From Arthrobacter sp. zg-Y919 (lineage in GTDB: Bacteria; Actinomycetota; Actinomycetes; Actinomycetales; Micrococcaceae): DNA of 64,000 bases. Of this stretch, positions 9,111-16,533 are shown one piece after another. Position 1 is the first letter of the stretch. The number at the start of each line of letters is the position of its first letter. The position numbers and the translations under genes are program-made. The stretch is from positions 1,922,001-1,986,000 of the forward strand of contig NZ_CP126242.1 of assembly GCF_030142045.1 (NCBI RefSeq), in the 5' to 3' direction. The notes beneath the pieces were generated by a model. The model saw only the letters and a program-made list of their open reading frames with translations, did no database searches and was not told the DNA's origin.

Positions 9111-10406
9111 CTACGTATTGGGCCGGGTACGCCCGCCGCCTGCCCCAGGAGGCGGACCCGCATCGGAAGATAAGCCCGGCAGCTGGTCCGGTTCCGTCGG
9201 GGACTTCCGCTGGGACGGGGCGATGAGCCGCGCGGGCATCACTCCAAGTTCACCGAAGCGCCGGTTGATCCGGTCCAGTGCATCCTCGGCCGAGCGCCAG
9301 CTGTCTTCCCGCCCGTCCAGGGTCAGCTGCATCGACGCGCCCTCGGCGGACTCAAGCTGTTCCGCCCGCAGTCCAATCAGCCGAACACTCTGGGGCCGCG
9401 GCCCCAGGGCCGTCAGCAAACCCTTGGCAGTCTCATAGATCATCTGCGCGCTGTCGACCGGCTCGCGCAGCGTACGCGTCCGGGTGAGCGTAGTGAAGTC
9501 GGCGTAGCGGAGCTTCAGGGAGACCGACCTGCACTGGAGGCCCGCCGCCCGCAGCCGGACCGCGCTGCGGTGTGCAAGGCGAAGCAGTTCCGTATGCAGC
9601 ACCTCATCGTCGCTGACGTCGGAGGCGAAGGTTTCTTCGGCACCGATGCTTTTCTCCCGCCGAACCGGAGTCACCGTCCGGGAATCCCGGCCCCAGGACA
9701 GCTCATAGACGTGGTCCCCCACTGCCCCGAGCAGCCGGCGGAGCACCGAAGGCGGAGTATTCGCGACGTCCGCCACCGTAGCGATGCCGACCCTGGCCAT
9801 CACCTCGCGGGTTTTGGCGCCAACGCCCCAGAGGGCGGAAACATCAAGGGTATGGAGGAACTCCACGGTCTGTTCCTTGGGGACCAGCAACAACCCGTTG
9901 GGCTTGCACCTGGTGGACGCAATCTTCGCCACGAACTTGGTGGCGGCAATGCCGACGCTCGCCGTCATGCCCAGTTCAGCAGCCACCCGCTTCCGGATGA
10001 GCTCTCCGATGACGCGCGGTGGACCGAGCCTGCGCATGGACCCCGCAATATCGAGGAACGCCTCGTCAACGCTCAGCTGTTCAACCAGCGGGGTGATGGA
10101 TTCGAAGATCTGCATCAGCTGGCCGGAATACGTCCGGTAGACGTCCTGGTGCGGCTCCAGGACCACTGCCTGCGGGCACTGCCTGCGGGCAACTGCCATA
10201 GGCATGGCGGAGCGCACGCCGTACCGCCTCGCTTCATAGGATGCCGACAGAACCACGGAGCGGCCGCCCAGCCCGCCCACGATGACAGGCTTGCCGATCA
10301 GGTCCGGGCGCTTCAGCAGCTCGACGGAGACATAAAAGGCATCCATGTCCACGTGCATTATGGTGCAGTCGCGGTTGCCGCTGCCGGCGTCGGGACCATT
10401 ACTCAC
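9111..10406 (-). CDS. dinB: DNA polymerase IV (Y-family)
   Basis: DinB is an error-prone translesion polymerase. The 431-aa protein has the catalytic motifs HVDMDAFYVS (~18-27) and SVDEAFLDI. It also has the helix-hairpin-helix region (ALWGVGAKTREVMARVGI) and a little-finger domain with KSIGAEETF. The C-terminal ~30 residues are Pro/Gly-rich; no clear beta-clamp motif was found there. The GTG start has no spaced Shine-Dalgarno. A TACGAT -10-like hexamer ends 6 nt before it, which suggests a leaderless transcript. It is divergent from the lipoprotein gene at 10550. Confidence 0.93.
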   Translation of the reverse strand: MSNGPDAGSGNRDCTIMHVDMDAFYVSVELLKRPDLIGKPVIVGGLGGRSVVLSASYEARRYGVRSAMPMAVARRQCPQAVVLEPHQDVYRTYSGQLMQIFESITPLVEQLSVDEAFLDIAGSMRRLGPPRVIGELIRKRVAAELGMTASVGIAATKFVAKIASTRCKPNGLLLVPKEQTVEFLHTLDVSALWGVGAKTREVMARVGIATVADVANTPPSVLRRLLGAVGDHVYELSWGRDSRTVTPVRREKSIGAEETFASDVSDDEVLHTELLRLAHRSAVRLRAAGLQCRSVSLKLRYADFTTLTRTRTLREPVDSAQMIYETAKGLLTALGPRPQSVRLIGLRAEQLESAEGASMQLTLDGREDSWRSAEDALDRINRRFGELGVMPARLIAPSQRKSPTEPDQLPGLSSDAGPPPGAGGGRTRPNT

Positions 10407-10485
10407 TCCCTTATCGTAGCCAGCCCCGCCCCCTTACCGCGCCCCCGTTGGAAGCCCGGTTCTTCGGAGCCCTAACCATCCCCGT

Positions 10486-10511
10486 GGAACCGGGTCCGGT
10501 TCCCCTAGACT
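10486..10511 (+). promoter_or_regulatory. palindrome and -10 element before the lipoprotein gene
   Basis: GGAACCGG-GT-CCGGTTCC (10486-10503) is an 8-bp perfect inverted repeat directly before a -10-like TAGACT (10506-10511), which is 39 nt upstream of the lipoprotein start. The palindrome would sit in the promoter spacer, where a repressor could act. No recognisable -35 hexamer is seen. The regulator is unknown. Confidence 0.35.
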
Positions 10512-10549
10512 GGGTGGCAGGACCCTGCCCCCCACCGATGTGGAACACG

Positions 10550-11050
10550 ATGAAAAAGACCCTCACGACGCTCTCTGCCGCGGCCCTGATCCTGGCAGCC
10601 ACTGGATGCACCACCGGCACGGAGGAAGGCGGCGACTTCCCTTCCACCGCCGGTTCGCCTGCGGCCTCGTCCGCTGCCTCCGGGACGGCAGGCTCCCCCA
10701 CGGCGTCGCCCGTTGCCCTCGCCGAGGGGTTCCCCTCCAACCTCATCCCGGTTATGGAGGGTTCGGATCTCCTTTCAAGCACGGTCGACCGCAGCGGCGC
10801 CACCCTCACCGCCGTCCTGGTCGAGTCTTCGGACGCACCAGCCGCCGAGATCCTCGCCTTCTACGACGCCAAACTCGTCGCACAGGGTTTCACGGCCGCT
10901 GAGGCCGCACCGGGGTCCCCCGCTTCCCGGGACTACGTCCGCACCGGGAGCGGCGAACCGGAAACGGTAAACATCACCACCGTGGCAAAGGACGGAGGCA
11001 AGGCAACGGTGACAGTCGGCGCCTCAGTCCTCGCAGAAACGGTGAAGTAG
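10550..11050 (+). CDS. putative secreted lipoprotein, unknown function
   Basis: The 166-aa product has a lipoprotein signal peptide: KK, a hydrophobic core and the lipobox-like ATGC with Cys20. A Ser/Ala/Thr-rich linker (~21-60) and a compact C-terminal domain (~65-166) follow, the latter with VLVESSDAPAAEILAFYDAKL and FTA-type segments. The layout resembles small actinobacterial lipoproteins whose globular part binds a partner in the wall, but I do not recognise the family with confidence. The ATG at 10550 is chosen because it directly precedes the signal peptide. It is followed at once by the polyprenyl synthase gene. Confidence 0.75.
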   Translation: MKKTLTTLSAAALILAATGCTTGTEEGGDFPSTAGSPAASSAASGTAGSPTASPVALAEGFPSNLIPVMEGSDLLSSTVDRSGATLTAVLVESSDAPAAEILAFYDAKLVAQGFTAAEAAPGSPASRDYVRTGSGEPETVNITTVAKDGGKATVTVGASVLAETVK

Positions 11051-11052
11051 CC

Positions 11053-12153
11053 GTGCCAGCCACTCCGCTCGAATCCGCACAGCAGGAACAGATGGCGTAC
11101 CGCGGCCTGCTTGCCGCCGAGCTAGAAGATTTCCTGGCAGTCCAGGGAGACGTCCTGACCGGGGTTTCCCCGGAAGCACAGCCGCTGCTGGAGGCCGTTC
11201 ATAACCTGGCCCGCGGCGGCAAGCGGCTCCGCGCACTTCTCGCCTATTGGGGCTGGCGCGGCGCCGGGGGTAACGCGCTGGATCCGGAAGCCGTCCGGGC
11301 GGGGGTGGCACTGGAACTGTTCCAGACCGCCGCACTGATCCACGACGACATTATTGACCGGTCCGACACGCGCAGGGGCGGTCCGAGCGTCCACCGCACG
11401 TTCGCCCTGGCACACGCCCAGTTCCAGTGGCATCTGGACGGACCCCACTTCGGTTCCTCCGCTGGCATCCTTGCCGGCGATCTGTGCCTGTCCCTCAGCG
11501 AGGAAATGTTCTCGGCCGTCGGCCCGAGGGCAGCGCACGGCACCGAGGCTCGGCGGATCTTCAACCGGATGCGCACCGAGGTCATGGCTGGGCAGTACCT
11601 GGACATCCGGGAAGAGGTGGCAGGCCCCGGCTACGATCCCGAGCACGCCGTCGTGCGGGCTCTGAACATCCTCCGCTACAAATCCGCCAAGTACACGACT
11701 GAGCACCCCCTGGGTCTGGGTGGCGCCCTGGCCGGCGCGGACGCGGAACTCCTCTCCGGATATTCCCGCTTCTCCCTCCCGCTGGGTGAAGCGTTCCAGC
11801 TGCGCGACGACGTCCTGGGTGTATTCGGAGATCCACTCACCACAGGCAAGCCGGCCGGAGACGATCTGCGCGAAGGGAAGCGGACGGTCCTGATCGCCTA
11901 TGCATTGTCCGGTGGCGGCGAGAACGTCCGGAAGGAGATGACGGCCCTGCTCGGGGATCCAGACCTGGACGACGACGGCGTGGAACACCTTCGCGGGATC
12001 ATTGTGGATACCGGGGCGCTGGCGGCAACCGAAAAACTCATCGCGCAGCATACGGACGCAGCGTTCTCTGCTCTCTCCGCGCTTCAGGTGGACGATATCT
12101 CCCGGGCCGCCCTGGATGCGCTGGCCCACTCGGCCGTCAAACGCAGCGCCTAG
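11053..12153 (+). CDS. polyprenyl diphosphate synthase (short-chain, FPP/GGPP type)
   Basis: This trans-prenyltransferase condenses isopentenyl diphosphate with allylic diphosphates to give C15-C20 or longer precursors for menaquinone, carotenoid and lipid carriers. The 366-aa protein has GGKRLR (~55-60), the first Asp-rich motif DDIID at ~98-102 with RRGGPSVHR after it, and a second FQLRDD motif (~255). It is equivalent by position to mycobacterial idsA2, next to an Rv2175c-like gene and pknL. The GTG start at 11053 lies 2 nt after the lipoprotein stop and has a weak ribosome-binding site. An ATG at 11092 preceded by AGGA is a reasonable alternative. Confidence 0.9.
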   Translation: MPATPLESAQQEQMAYRGLLAAELEDFLAVQGDVLTGVSPEAQPLLEAVHNLARGGKRLRALLAYWGWRGAGGNALDPEAVRAGVALELFQTAALIHDDIIDRSDTRRGGPSVHRTFALAHAQFQWHLDGPHFGSSAGILAGDLCLSLSEEMFSAVGPRAAHGTEARRIFNRMRTEVMAGQYLDIREEVAGPGYDPEHAVVRALNILRYKSAKYTTEHPLGLGGALAGADAELLSGYSRFSLPLGEAFQLRDDVLGVFGDPLTTGKPAGDDLREGKRTVLIAYALSGGGENVRKEMTALLGDPDLDDDGVEHLRGIIVDTGALAATEKLIAQHTDAAFSALSALQVDDISRAALDALAHSAVKRSA

Positions 12154-12186
12154 CCGATCCGGCCCCGGCGCCTGAAGACCCGTAGA

Positions 12187-12227
12187 GAAAGAGGGAGCCG
12201 GCCGTCATGGACGGCCAGCTCCCTCTT
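12187..12227. terminator. bidirectional terminator between convergent genes
   Basis: AAAGAGGGAGC...GCTCCCTCTTT with GGCCGTC/GACGGCC inside forms a long, nearly perfect stem with A's on one side and T's on the other. It sits between the prenyltransferase gene and the convergent Rv2175c-like gene and can terminate both. Confidence 0.85.
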
Positions 12228-12248
12228 TATCAGTGCGGGTGGATACTG

Positions 12249-12602
12249 CTACCAGCCCAGCGCCTGGGCGCGGCGGCGGATCTCTGTCTTGCGTCCCTCA
12301 CGGAGCGCGTCCACGGGGCGGCCCGGCAGGGTGTCGTCCGCCGTAAAGAGCCAGCGGATCATTTCCTCGTCGTGGTAGCCGGCGTCGTCGAGCACCGAAA
12401 TGGTGCCCTTCAGACTGTCCAGGACGGATCCATCGGCGATAAAGGCAGCGGGGATGCTGCGGATCTTCCGCTCGCCGAGGCGCACAGCCACCAGGGCGCG
12501 CTCCTCCAGCAGGCTATGCACCTTGTTAATAGGGAGATCAAGTTGTTCAGCCACATCGGGCAGGGTCAGCCAGTCGGAAACGAGTTCCTCGAGTTCATTC
12601 AC
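12249..12602 (-). CDS. Rv2175c-like winged-helix DNA-binding protein
   Basis: The 117-aa product (MNELEELVSDWLTLPDVAE...) has an N-terminal helix-turn-helix resembling excisionase/MerR folds (LPDVAEQLDLPINKVHSLLEE, residues ~14-34). A C-terminal region then follows with DEEMIRWLFTADDTLPG. It matches the actinobacterial Rv2175c family. In Mycobacterium tuberculosis that protein binds DNA and is phosphorylated by the neighbouring kinase PknL. Here a PASTA kinase gene lies ~1.7 kb away with the LysM hydrolase between, so a kinase-substrate link is plausible but inferred. The target DNA is unknown. Confidence 0.85.
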   Translation of the reverse strand: MNELEELVSDWLTLPDVAEQLDLPINKVHSLLEERALVAVRLGERKIRSIPAAFIADGSVLDSLKGTISVLDDAGYHDEEMIRWLFTADDTLPGRPVDALREGRKTEIRRRAQALGW

Positions 12603-12714
12603 CCTTCAAGGGTGCCACGTCCGGGGCGCCGCGGGCCACTTGGCCGTTCGGCAACCGAACTGAAACACAAAATGACCTACTCAGGTATTGTGCCGCTGCC
12701 TGCTTAGTGTAAAT

Positions 12715-12804
12715 TCACATGAGTACCTTAAATCACATGAGTAACTAACGCATCAGTAGTAACAGAAACAACATAAGTAACACCTGTCCCATTACTTGTT
12801 TTTA
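12715..12804 (+). repeat. 18-bp iteron-like array upstream of the LysM hydrolase
   Basis: Units start at 12715, 12733, 12751, 12769 and, degenerately, 12787. The consensus is TCACATGAGTAAC plus ~5 variable bases. Units 1 and 2 share TCACATGAGTA exactly; units 3 and 4 keep AGTAAC; unit 5 is weak. The array is AT-rich against its surroundings and fills much of the ~258-nt gap before the hydrolase start. A near-palindrome TGTAAATTCACA (12708-12719) overlaps the first unit. It probably binds a regulator of the hydrolase gene; no known regulator is recognised. Confidence 0.6.
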
Positions 12805-12860
12805 ATCCAAAGGATTTGCGGTAAAGGCCGCGGCCATCACAGATGAGGAAACATCACCAT

Positions 12861-14231
12861 ATGAACGCTCAGTCGACAACGGGAACGCCAGCGGCGCGTC
12901 CCGGTTCCACCGGAATGCCGCGCAAGCTGAGCGTTGCCGCCACGACCGCTGCCATTCCTGCAGTGATGATCTCCGCTCTGGCCTTCGCCGAGCCCGCCGA
13001 CGCCGCCCCCGCGGCACCGCAGAACTCCCTGTTCCCCCAGCTTCCCCTTCAGGCGATCAAGAACCTGAACACCGGGGCGGCCACCGGTGTCACCGCTTCC
13101 CAGCTGGCCACCCAGGTTCCGGCAACTCTGCCGGCCGAGTCTTCGGTTCCCACCACCCACCGGATCGTTTCCGGCGACACGGTCACGTCGATTGCCGCAC
13201 AGTACGGACTTTCCGTGACGGAACTGCTGCGGGTGAACAACCTGCAGGCGACGTCGCTGATCTTCGCGGGAGACGACCTGCGCCTGAGCGGTGCCTCCGC
13301 TGATTCCACTGCGCCTGCCGCGCCCGCTCCGGGCGCCTCCGCCGGAACCTACACCGTTGTGTCCGGGGATACCCTGGGTGCCATTGCCGCCAAGCACGGC
13401 GTCAGCCTCTCCAGTGTCCTTGCAGCCAATGGACTGACCCTCACCTCCGTCATCTACCCGGGCCAGACCGTCCGGGTCGACGGCCAGACTCCTGCAGCCG
13501 CTCCCGCAGCTCCGGCAGCTCCGGCAGCCGTGCAGACCGCAGCCGGCACCGAAGGCGGCTACACGGTTGTTGCCGGCGACACGCTCGGTGCCATCGCGGC
13601 CAAGCACGGCGTCAGCCTCTCCGGCATCCTTGCCGCCAATGGCCTGTCTCTGACCTCGGTGATCCACCCCGGCCAGAAGATCAGCATTGACGGCAGCACC
13701 GTCAGTGTCACGTCCTCCGCACCCGTGGCCGCCGCGCCTACGGACCTGGTGCCCAGCACGTTCCTGCACTACACCTACCCCGAGCACACGGTGGCCGGCG
13801 CCAACCTCAACAAGCAGACGCTCAATTCGCTGCCGGTTCCCGGCCGCGCCCAGATGCAGCAGATCGTTGCTGACACCGCAGTGCAGATGGGTGTTGACCC
13901 GGCGCTGGCCCAGGCCTTCGCCTTCCAGGAGTCCGGCTTCGACCAGCGCGCCGTCTCCCCCGCAAATGCCATCGGCACCATGCAGGTCATTCCCTCCTCC
14001 GGCGAATGGGCCTCCCAGCTGGTAGGCCGCCAGCTGAACCTGCTCGATCCCTACGACAACGCCACCGCAGGCGTAGCGATCATCAGTGCGCTCCTGCGCA
14101 GCAGCGACACTATGGAGGACGCCATCGCGTCCTACTACCAGGGCCAGTACTCCGTCAGCACCCACGGCATGTTCTCAGACACACGCGCCTACGTGAGTTC
14201 GGTGCTTGCCCACCGGGCCTCCTTCCAGTAG
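12861..14231 (+). CDS. secreted LysM peptidoglycan-binding lytic transglycosylase
   Basis: The 456-aa product has a signal peptide ending near AEPADAA. Three LysM domains follow (~99-142, 163-206, 233-276), then a C-terminal SLT-type transglycosylase domain (~345-455) with the catalytic Glu in FQESGF (~E357) and the AIGTMQVIPSSG motif. It would bind and cleave glycan strands in the wall. LysM2 and LysM3 share an identical 16-residue core, a recent duplication. The ATG at 12861 has GAGGAA ~10 nt upstream; a start at 12843 would add only MRKHHH. It lies between the Rv2175c-like gene and the PASTA kinase. Confidence 0.9.
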   Translation: MNAQSTTGTPAARPGSTGMPRKLSVAATTAAIPAVMISALAFAEPADAAPAAPQNSLFPQLPLQAIKNLNTGAATGVTASQLATQVPATLPAESSVPTTHRIVSGDTVTSIAAQYGLSVTELLRVNNLQATSLIFAGDDLRLSGASADSTAPAAPAPGASAGTYTVVSGDTLGAIAAKHGVSLSSVLAANGLTLTSVIYPGQTVRVDGQTPAAAPAAPAAPAAVQTAAGTEGGYTVVAGDTLGAIAAKHGVSLSGILAANGLSLTSVIHPGQKISIDGSTVSVTSSAPVAAAPTDLVPSTFLHYTYPEHTVAGANLNKQTLNSLPVPGRAQMQQIVADTAVQMGVDPALAQAFAFQESGFDQRAVSPANAIGTMQVIPSSGEWASQLVGRQLNLLDPYDNATAGVAIISALLRSSDTMEDAIASYYQGQYSVSTHGMFSDTRAYVSSVLAHRASFQ

Positions 14232-14255
14232 CCACGGCAGCAACAGAGTGCAGCT

Positions 14256-14290
14256 GAAGGGTCCGGATCGGGTGTCGATCCGGACCCTTC
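14256..14290 (+). terminator. strong hairpin after the LysM hydrolase
   Basis: A perfect 15-bp inverted repeat (GAAGGGTCCGGATCG and its complement, 5-nt loop) lies 24 nt after the stop codon. There is no T-tract, so it may be a factor-assisted or RNA-stabilising terminator. Confidence 0.65.
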
Positions 14291-14315
14291 CGCATCCCGC
14301 CATTAGGATCAAATA

Positions 14316-16469
14316 GTGCATGAGCCCGTGAAAGACTCCCTCGTTGAGACGCTGGTAGACGACCGTTACTTCGTCAGGTCCCTGGTGGCGCGCGGCGGGA
14401 TGTCCACCGTTTACCTCGCTACCGACCGCCGCCTGGACCGCGATGTGGCGCTGAAGGTGCTGTACCCGCACCTCGCTGCGGACCGTGGCTTCCTGCGCCG
14501 ATTCGAGAGTGAAGCCAAGTCCGCCGCCCGCCTGTCCCACCCGCACGTCGTCGGCGTCCTGGACCAGGGCATCACCGACAGCCTGGCCTACCTCGTGATG
14601 GAATACGTGCCCGGGCGGACTCTGCGGGGACTGCTGGACGAGCGCGGCACACTGTCGCCGCGCCTGGCCCTGGCCCTGCTCGATGCAGTGGTGGAAGGGC
14701 TGGCCGCCGCCCACGACGCCGGATTGGTCCACCGTGACGTCAAGCCGGAGAACGTGCTCCTCGCGGACAACGGCCGGATCAAGATCGCCGACTTCGGGCT
14801 GGCCCGCGCGGTTTCCACCAATACCAATACCGGAACCCTGGTTGGCACCGTCGCCTATCTGGCACCCGAACTTGTCACTGCAGGCGGCGCGGATGAACGC
14901 AGTGACGTCTATTCCGCCGGCATCATGCTCTATGAAATGCTCACCGGGCGCCAGCCGTATACCGGGGATGCGCCCATCCAGGTGGCCTTCGCGCATGTCC
15001 ACTCCACGGTGCCCGCCCCGTCGGTCCTCTGCCCCGGGCTGGCCGAGGACCTGGACGAGCTGGTCCGCTGGTGTACGGCCAAGGATCCCGAGGAACGCCC
15101 GGTCAACGGCCGTGCACTGCTGGGCGAGCTGCGGCATATCCGGTCGTCGCTGAATGACGCGGAGCTGGATTACCGCTGTGCGTCCGGCCCGGCCGGCAGG
15201 AAGGCCCCAACCGGTGCACCGACAGAGTCGCTGGCCGGCGCCACGGAGGTCCTGGCCGCAGCCGGTGCCGCCACGAGCGTCATCGAAACCTCTTCACTGC
15301 GCCCGGATGCTGGCCAGGGTAATGCCACGGAGGTCATCCGGCGCGGCGGCAACGACACTACCGTTTTCCCCGCCGGCGGACTCGGAACCGGCAACCACGG
15401 TGATGCCGACGATGCCGACGGGGATTACGACGACGACGATGACCGGGACGATGATCACGGCGACGACGGCGACCTCAGCCCCGCTGCCCGCCGGCGCCTG
15501 GCGAAGCGGGACGAGCGCGACCGGCTCAGGCAGAGCGACCGTGAAGCCCACCGCCCCCAGGTATCCCTCCGCAGCGGCAAGCCACGCCGCCGGGGCATCC
15601 TCCTTGCCGTGCTTCTGACAGTCCTGCTTGCTGCCGTTGCCTATGCCGGCTGGTTCTTCGGTGCCGGACCCGGTGCCCTTGTCTCCATCCCGGACGTGAG
15701 CAACGTGTCCGCCCAGGAGGCCGGCACGCAGCTGGGCGATGCGGGGCTGAACTACACCACCGACGAGGTGTTTGATGAAGTAGTGGCGGCTGGGCTGGCG
15801 GTGGGGACGGACCCCGCAGCCACCCAGGAGGTCCGTCGGTTCCGGCCCGTGACGCTGCTTGTTTCCAAGGGGCCTCAGATGTTCTCCGTACCCAACCTGG
15901 CACAGCGGACCATCGAGGCTGCCGAGTCCGACCTTCGGGACGCGGAGCTCGTGCTGGGCGCGGTCACCGAGGAATTCAGCGAAAGTGTTGCCGCCGGAAA
16001 CATCATCAGCCAACAGCCGCTGCCCGATGAGCAGCTGCGGCTGGGCACCCCGGTGGATGTCACGGTTTCCAAGGGACCCGCACCCGTTGAAGTTCCGCTG
16101 GTGACCGGCCTGGCCGAGGCCGCCGCCGTGGACGCAGTCGAAGCCGCCGGGCTCGCGGCCGCCGTCGCCCCGGAACAGGTCAACAGCGTTTCCGTTCCCA
16201 AGGGTGCGGTGGTTGCCCAGACCCCCGCCTCCGGCCTGTTGGAGCGGGGAGGGACAGTCACGCTGACCATCTCCCTGGGCCCGCGGATGGTCGAGGTTCC
16301 GAACTACGTGGGGCAACGTGCCGAAGTGGCCCGGGAAGACCTCGAGAGCCGCGGGTTCACCGTGGAAGTGGAGAACCTGCTCGGCGGGCTGCTGGGCCTG
16401 GTCCGGGACCAGGAGCCGGGCGCGGGCACCGCACCCGAAGGCTCCACCATTGTCCTCAAGGTGGTCTAG
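14316..16469 (+). CDS. pknL: transmembrane Ser/Thr protein kinase with four PASTA domains
   Basis: This is a Hanks-type kinase that senses muropeptides or lipid II outside the cell and phosphorylates cytoplasmic targets. It is 717 aa. The kinase domain spans ~18-275, with glycine loop ARGGMSTVY, K47, HRDVKPEN (D141) and DFG (D159). A long juxtamembrane linker contains an almost purely Asp stretch (~363-386). One membrane helix follows (~427-448), then four PASTA repeats (~456-717). By position beside aroG and an Rv2175c-like gene it is the PknL orthologue. The mycobacterial protein lacks PASTA domains, so the symbol is positional. The GTG start has AGGA 7 nt upstream. Confidence 0.92.
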   Translation: MHEPVKDSLVETLVDDRYFVRSLVARGGMSTVYLATDRRLDRDVALKVLYPHLAADRGFLRRFESEAKSAARLSHPHVVGVLDQGITDSLAYLVMEYVPGRTLRGLLDERGTLSPRLALALLDAVVEGLAAAHDAGLVHRDVKPENVLLADNGRIKIADFGLARAVSTNTNTGTLVGTVAYLAPELVTAGGADERSDVYSAGIMLYEMLTGRQPYTGDAPIQVAFAHVHSTVPAPSVLCPGLAEDLDELVRWCTAKDPEERPVNGRALLGELRHIRSSLNDAELDYRCASGPAGRKAPTGAPTESLAGATEVLAAAGAATSVIETSSLRPDAGQGNATEVIRRGGNDTTVFPAGGLGTGNHGDADDADGDYDDDDDRDDDHGDDGDLSPAARRRLAKRDERDRLRQSDREAHRPQVSLRSGKPRRRGILLAVLLTVLLAAVAYAGWFFGAGPGALVSIPDVSNVSAQEAGTQLGDAGLNYTTDEVFDEVVAAGLAVGTDPAATQEVRRFRPVTLLVSKGPQMFSVPNLAQRTIEAAESDLRDAELVLGAVTEEFSESVAAGNIISQQPLPDEQLRLGTPVDVTVSKGPAPVEVPLVTGLAEAAAVDAVEAAGLAAAVAPEQVNSVSVPKGAVVAQTPASGLLERGGTVTLTISLGPRMVEVPNYVGQRAEVAREDLESRGFTVEVENLLGGLLGLVRDQEPGAGTAPEGSTIVLKVV

Positions 16470-16501
16470 GAGGGCAGCAGCGGTCCCGGCAGGAACCCTT
16501 T

Positions 16502-16533
16502 TCCCGCCGGGAAGTCCGTTATTCCCGGCGGGA
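16502..16533. terminator. hairpin between convergent kinase and aroG genes
   Basis: TCCCGCCGGGAA (16502-16513) and TTCCCGGCGGGA (16522-16533) form a 12-bp stem spanning the aroG stop codon. It lacks a T-tract on either strand; the position between converging genes still suggests a terminator role. Confidence 0.55.

Noticed and set aside
12603..12860. c-di-AMP (ydaO) riboswitch upstream of the LysM hydrolase
   Set aside because: These riboswitches often precede wall hydrolases, but the region is AT-rich, repeat-dominated and lacks the conserved GC-rich core.
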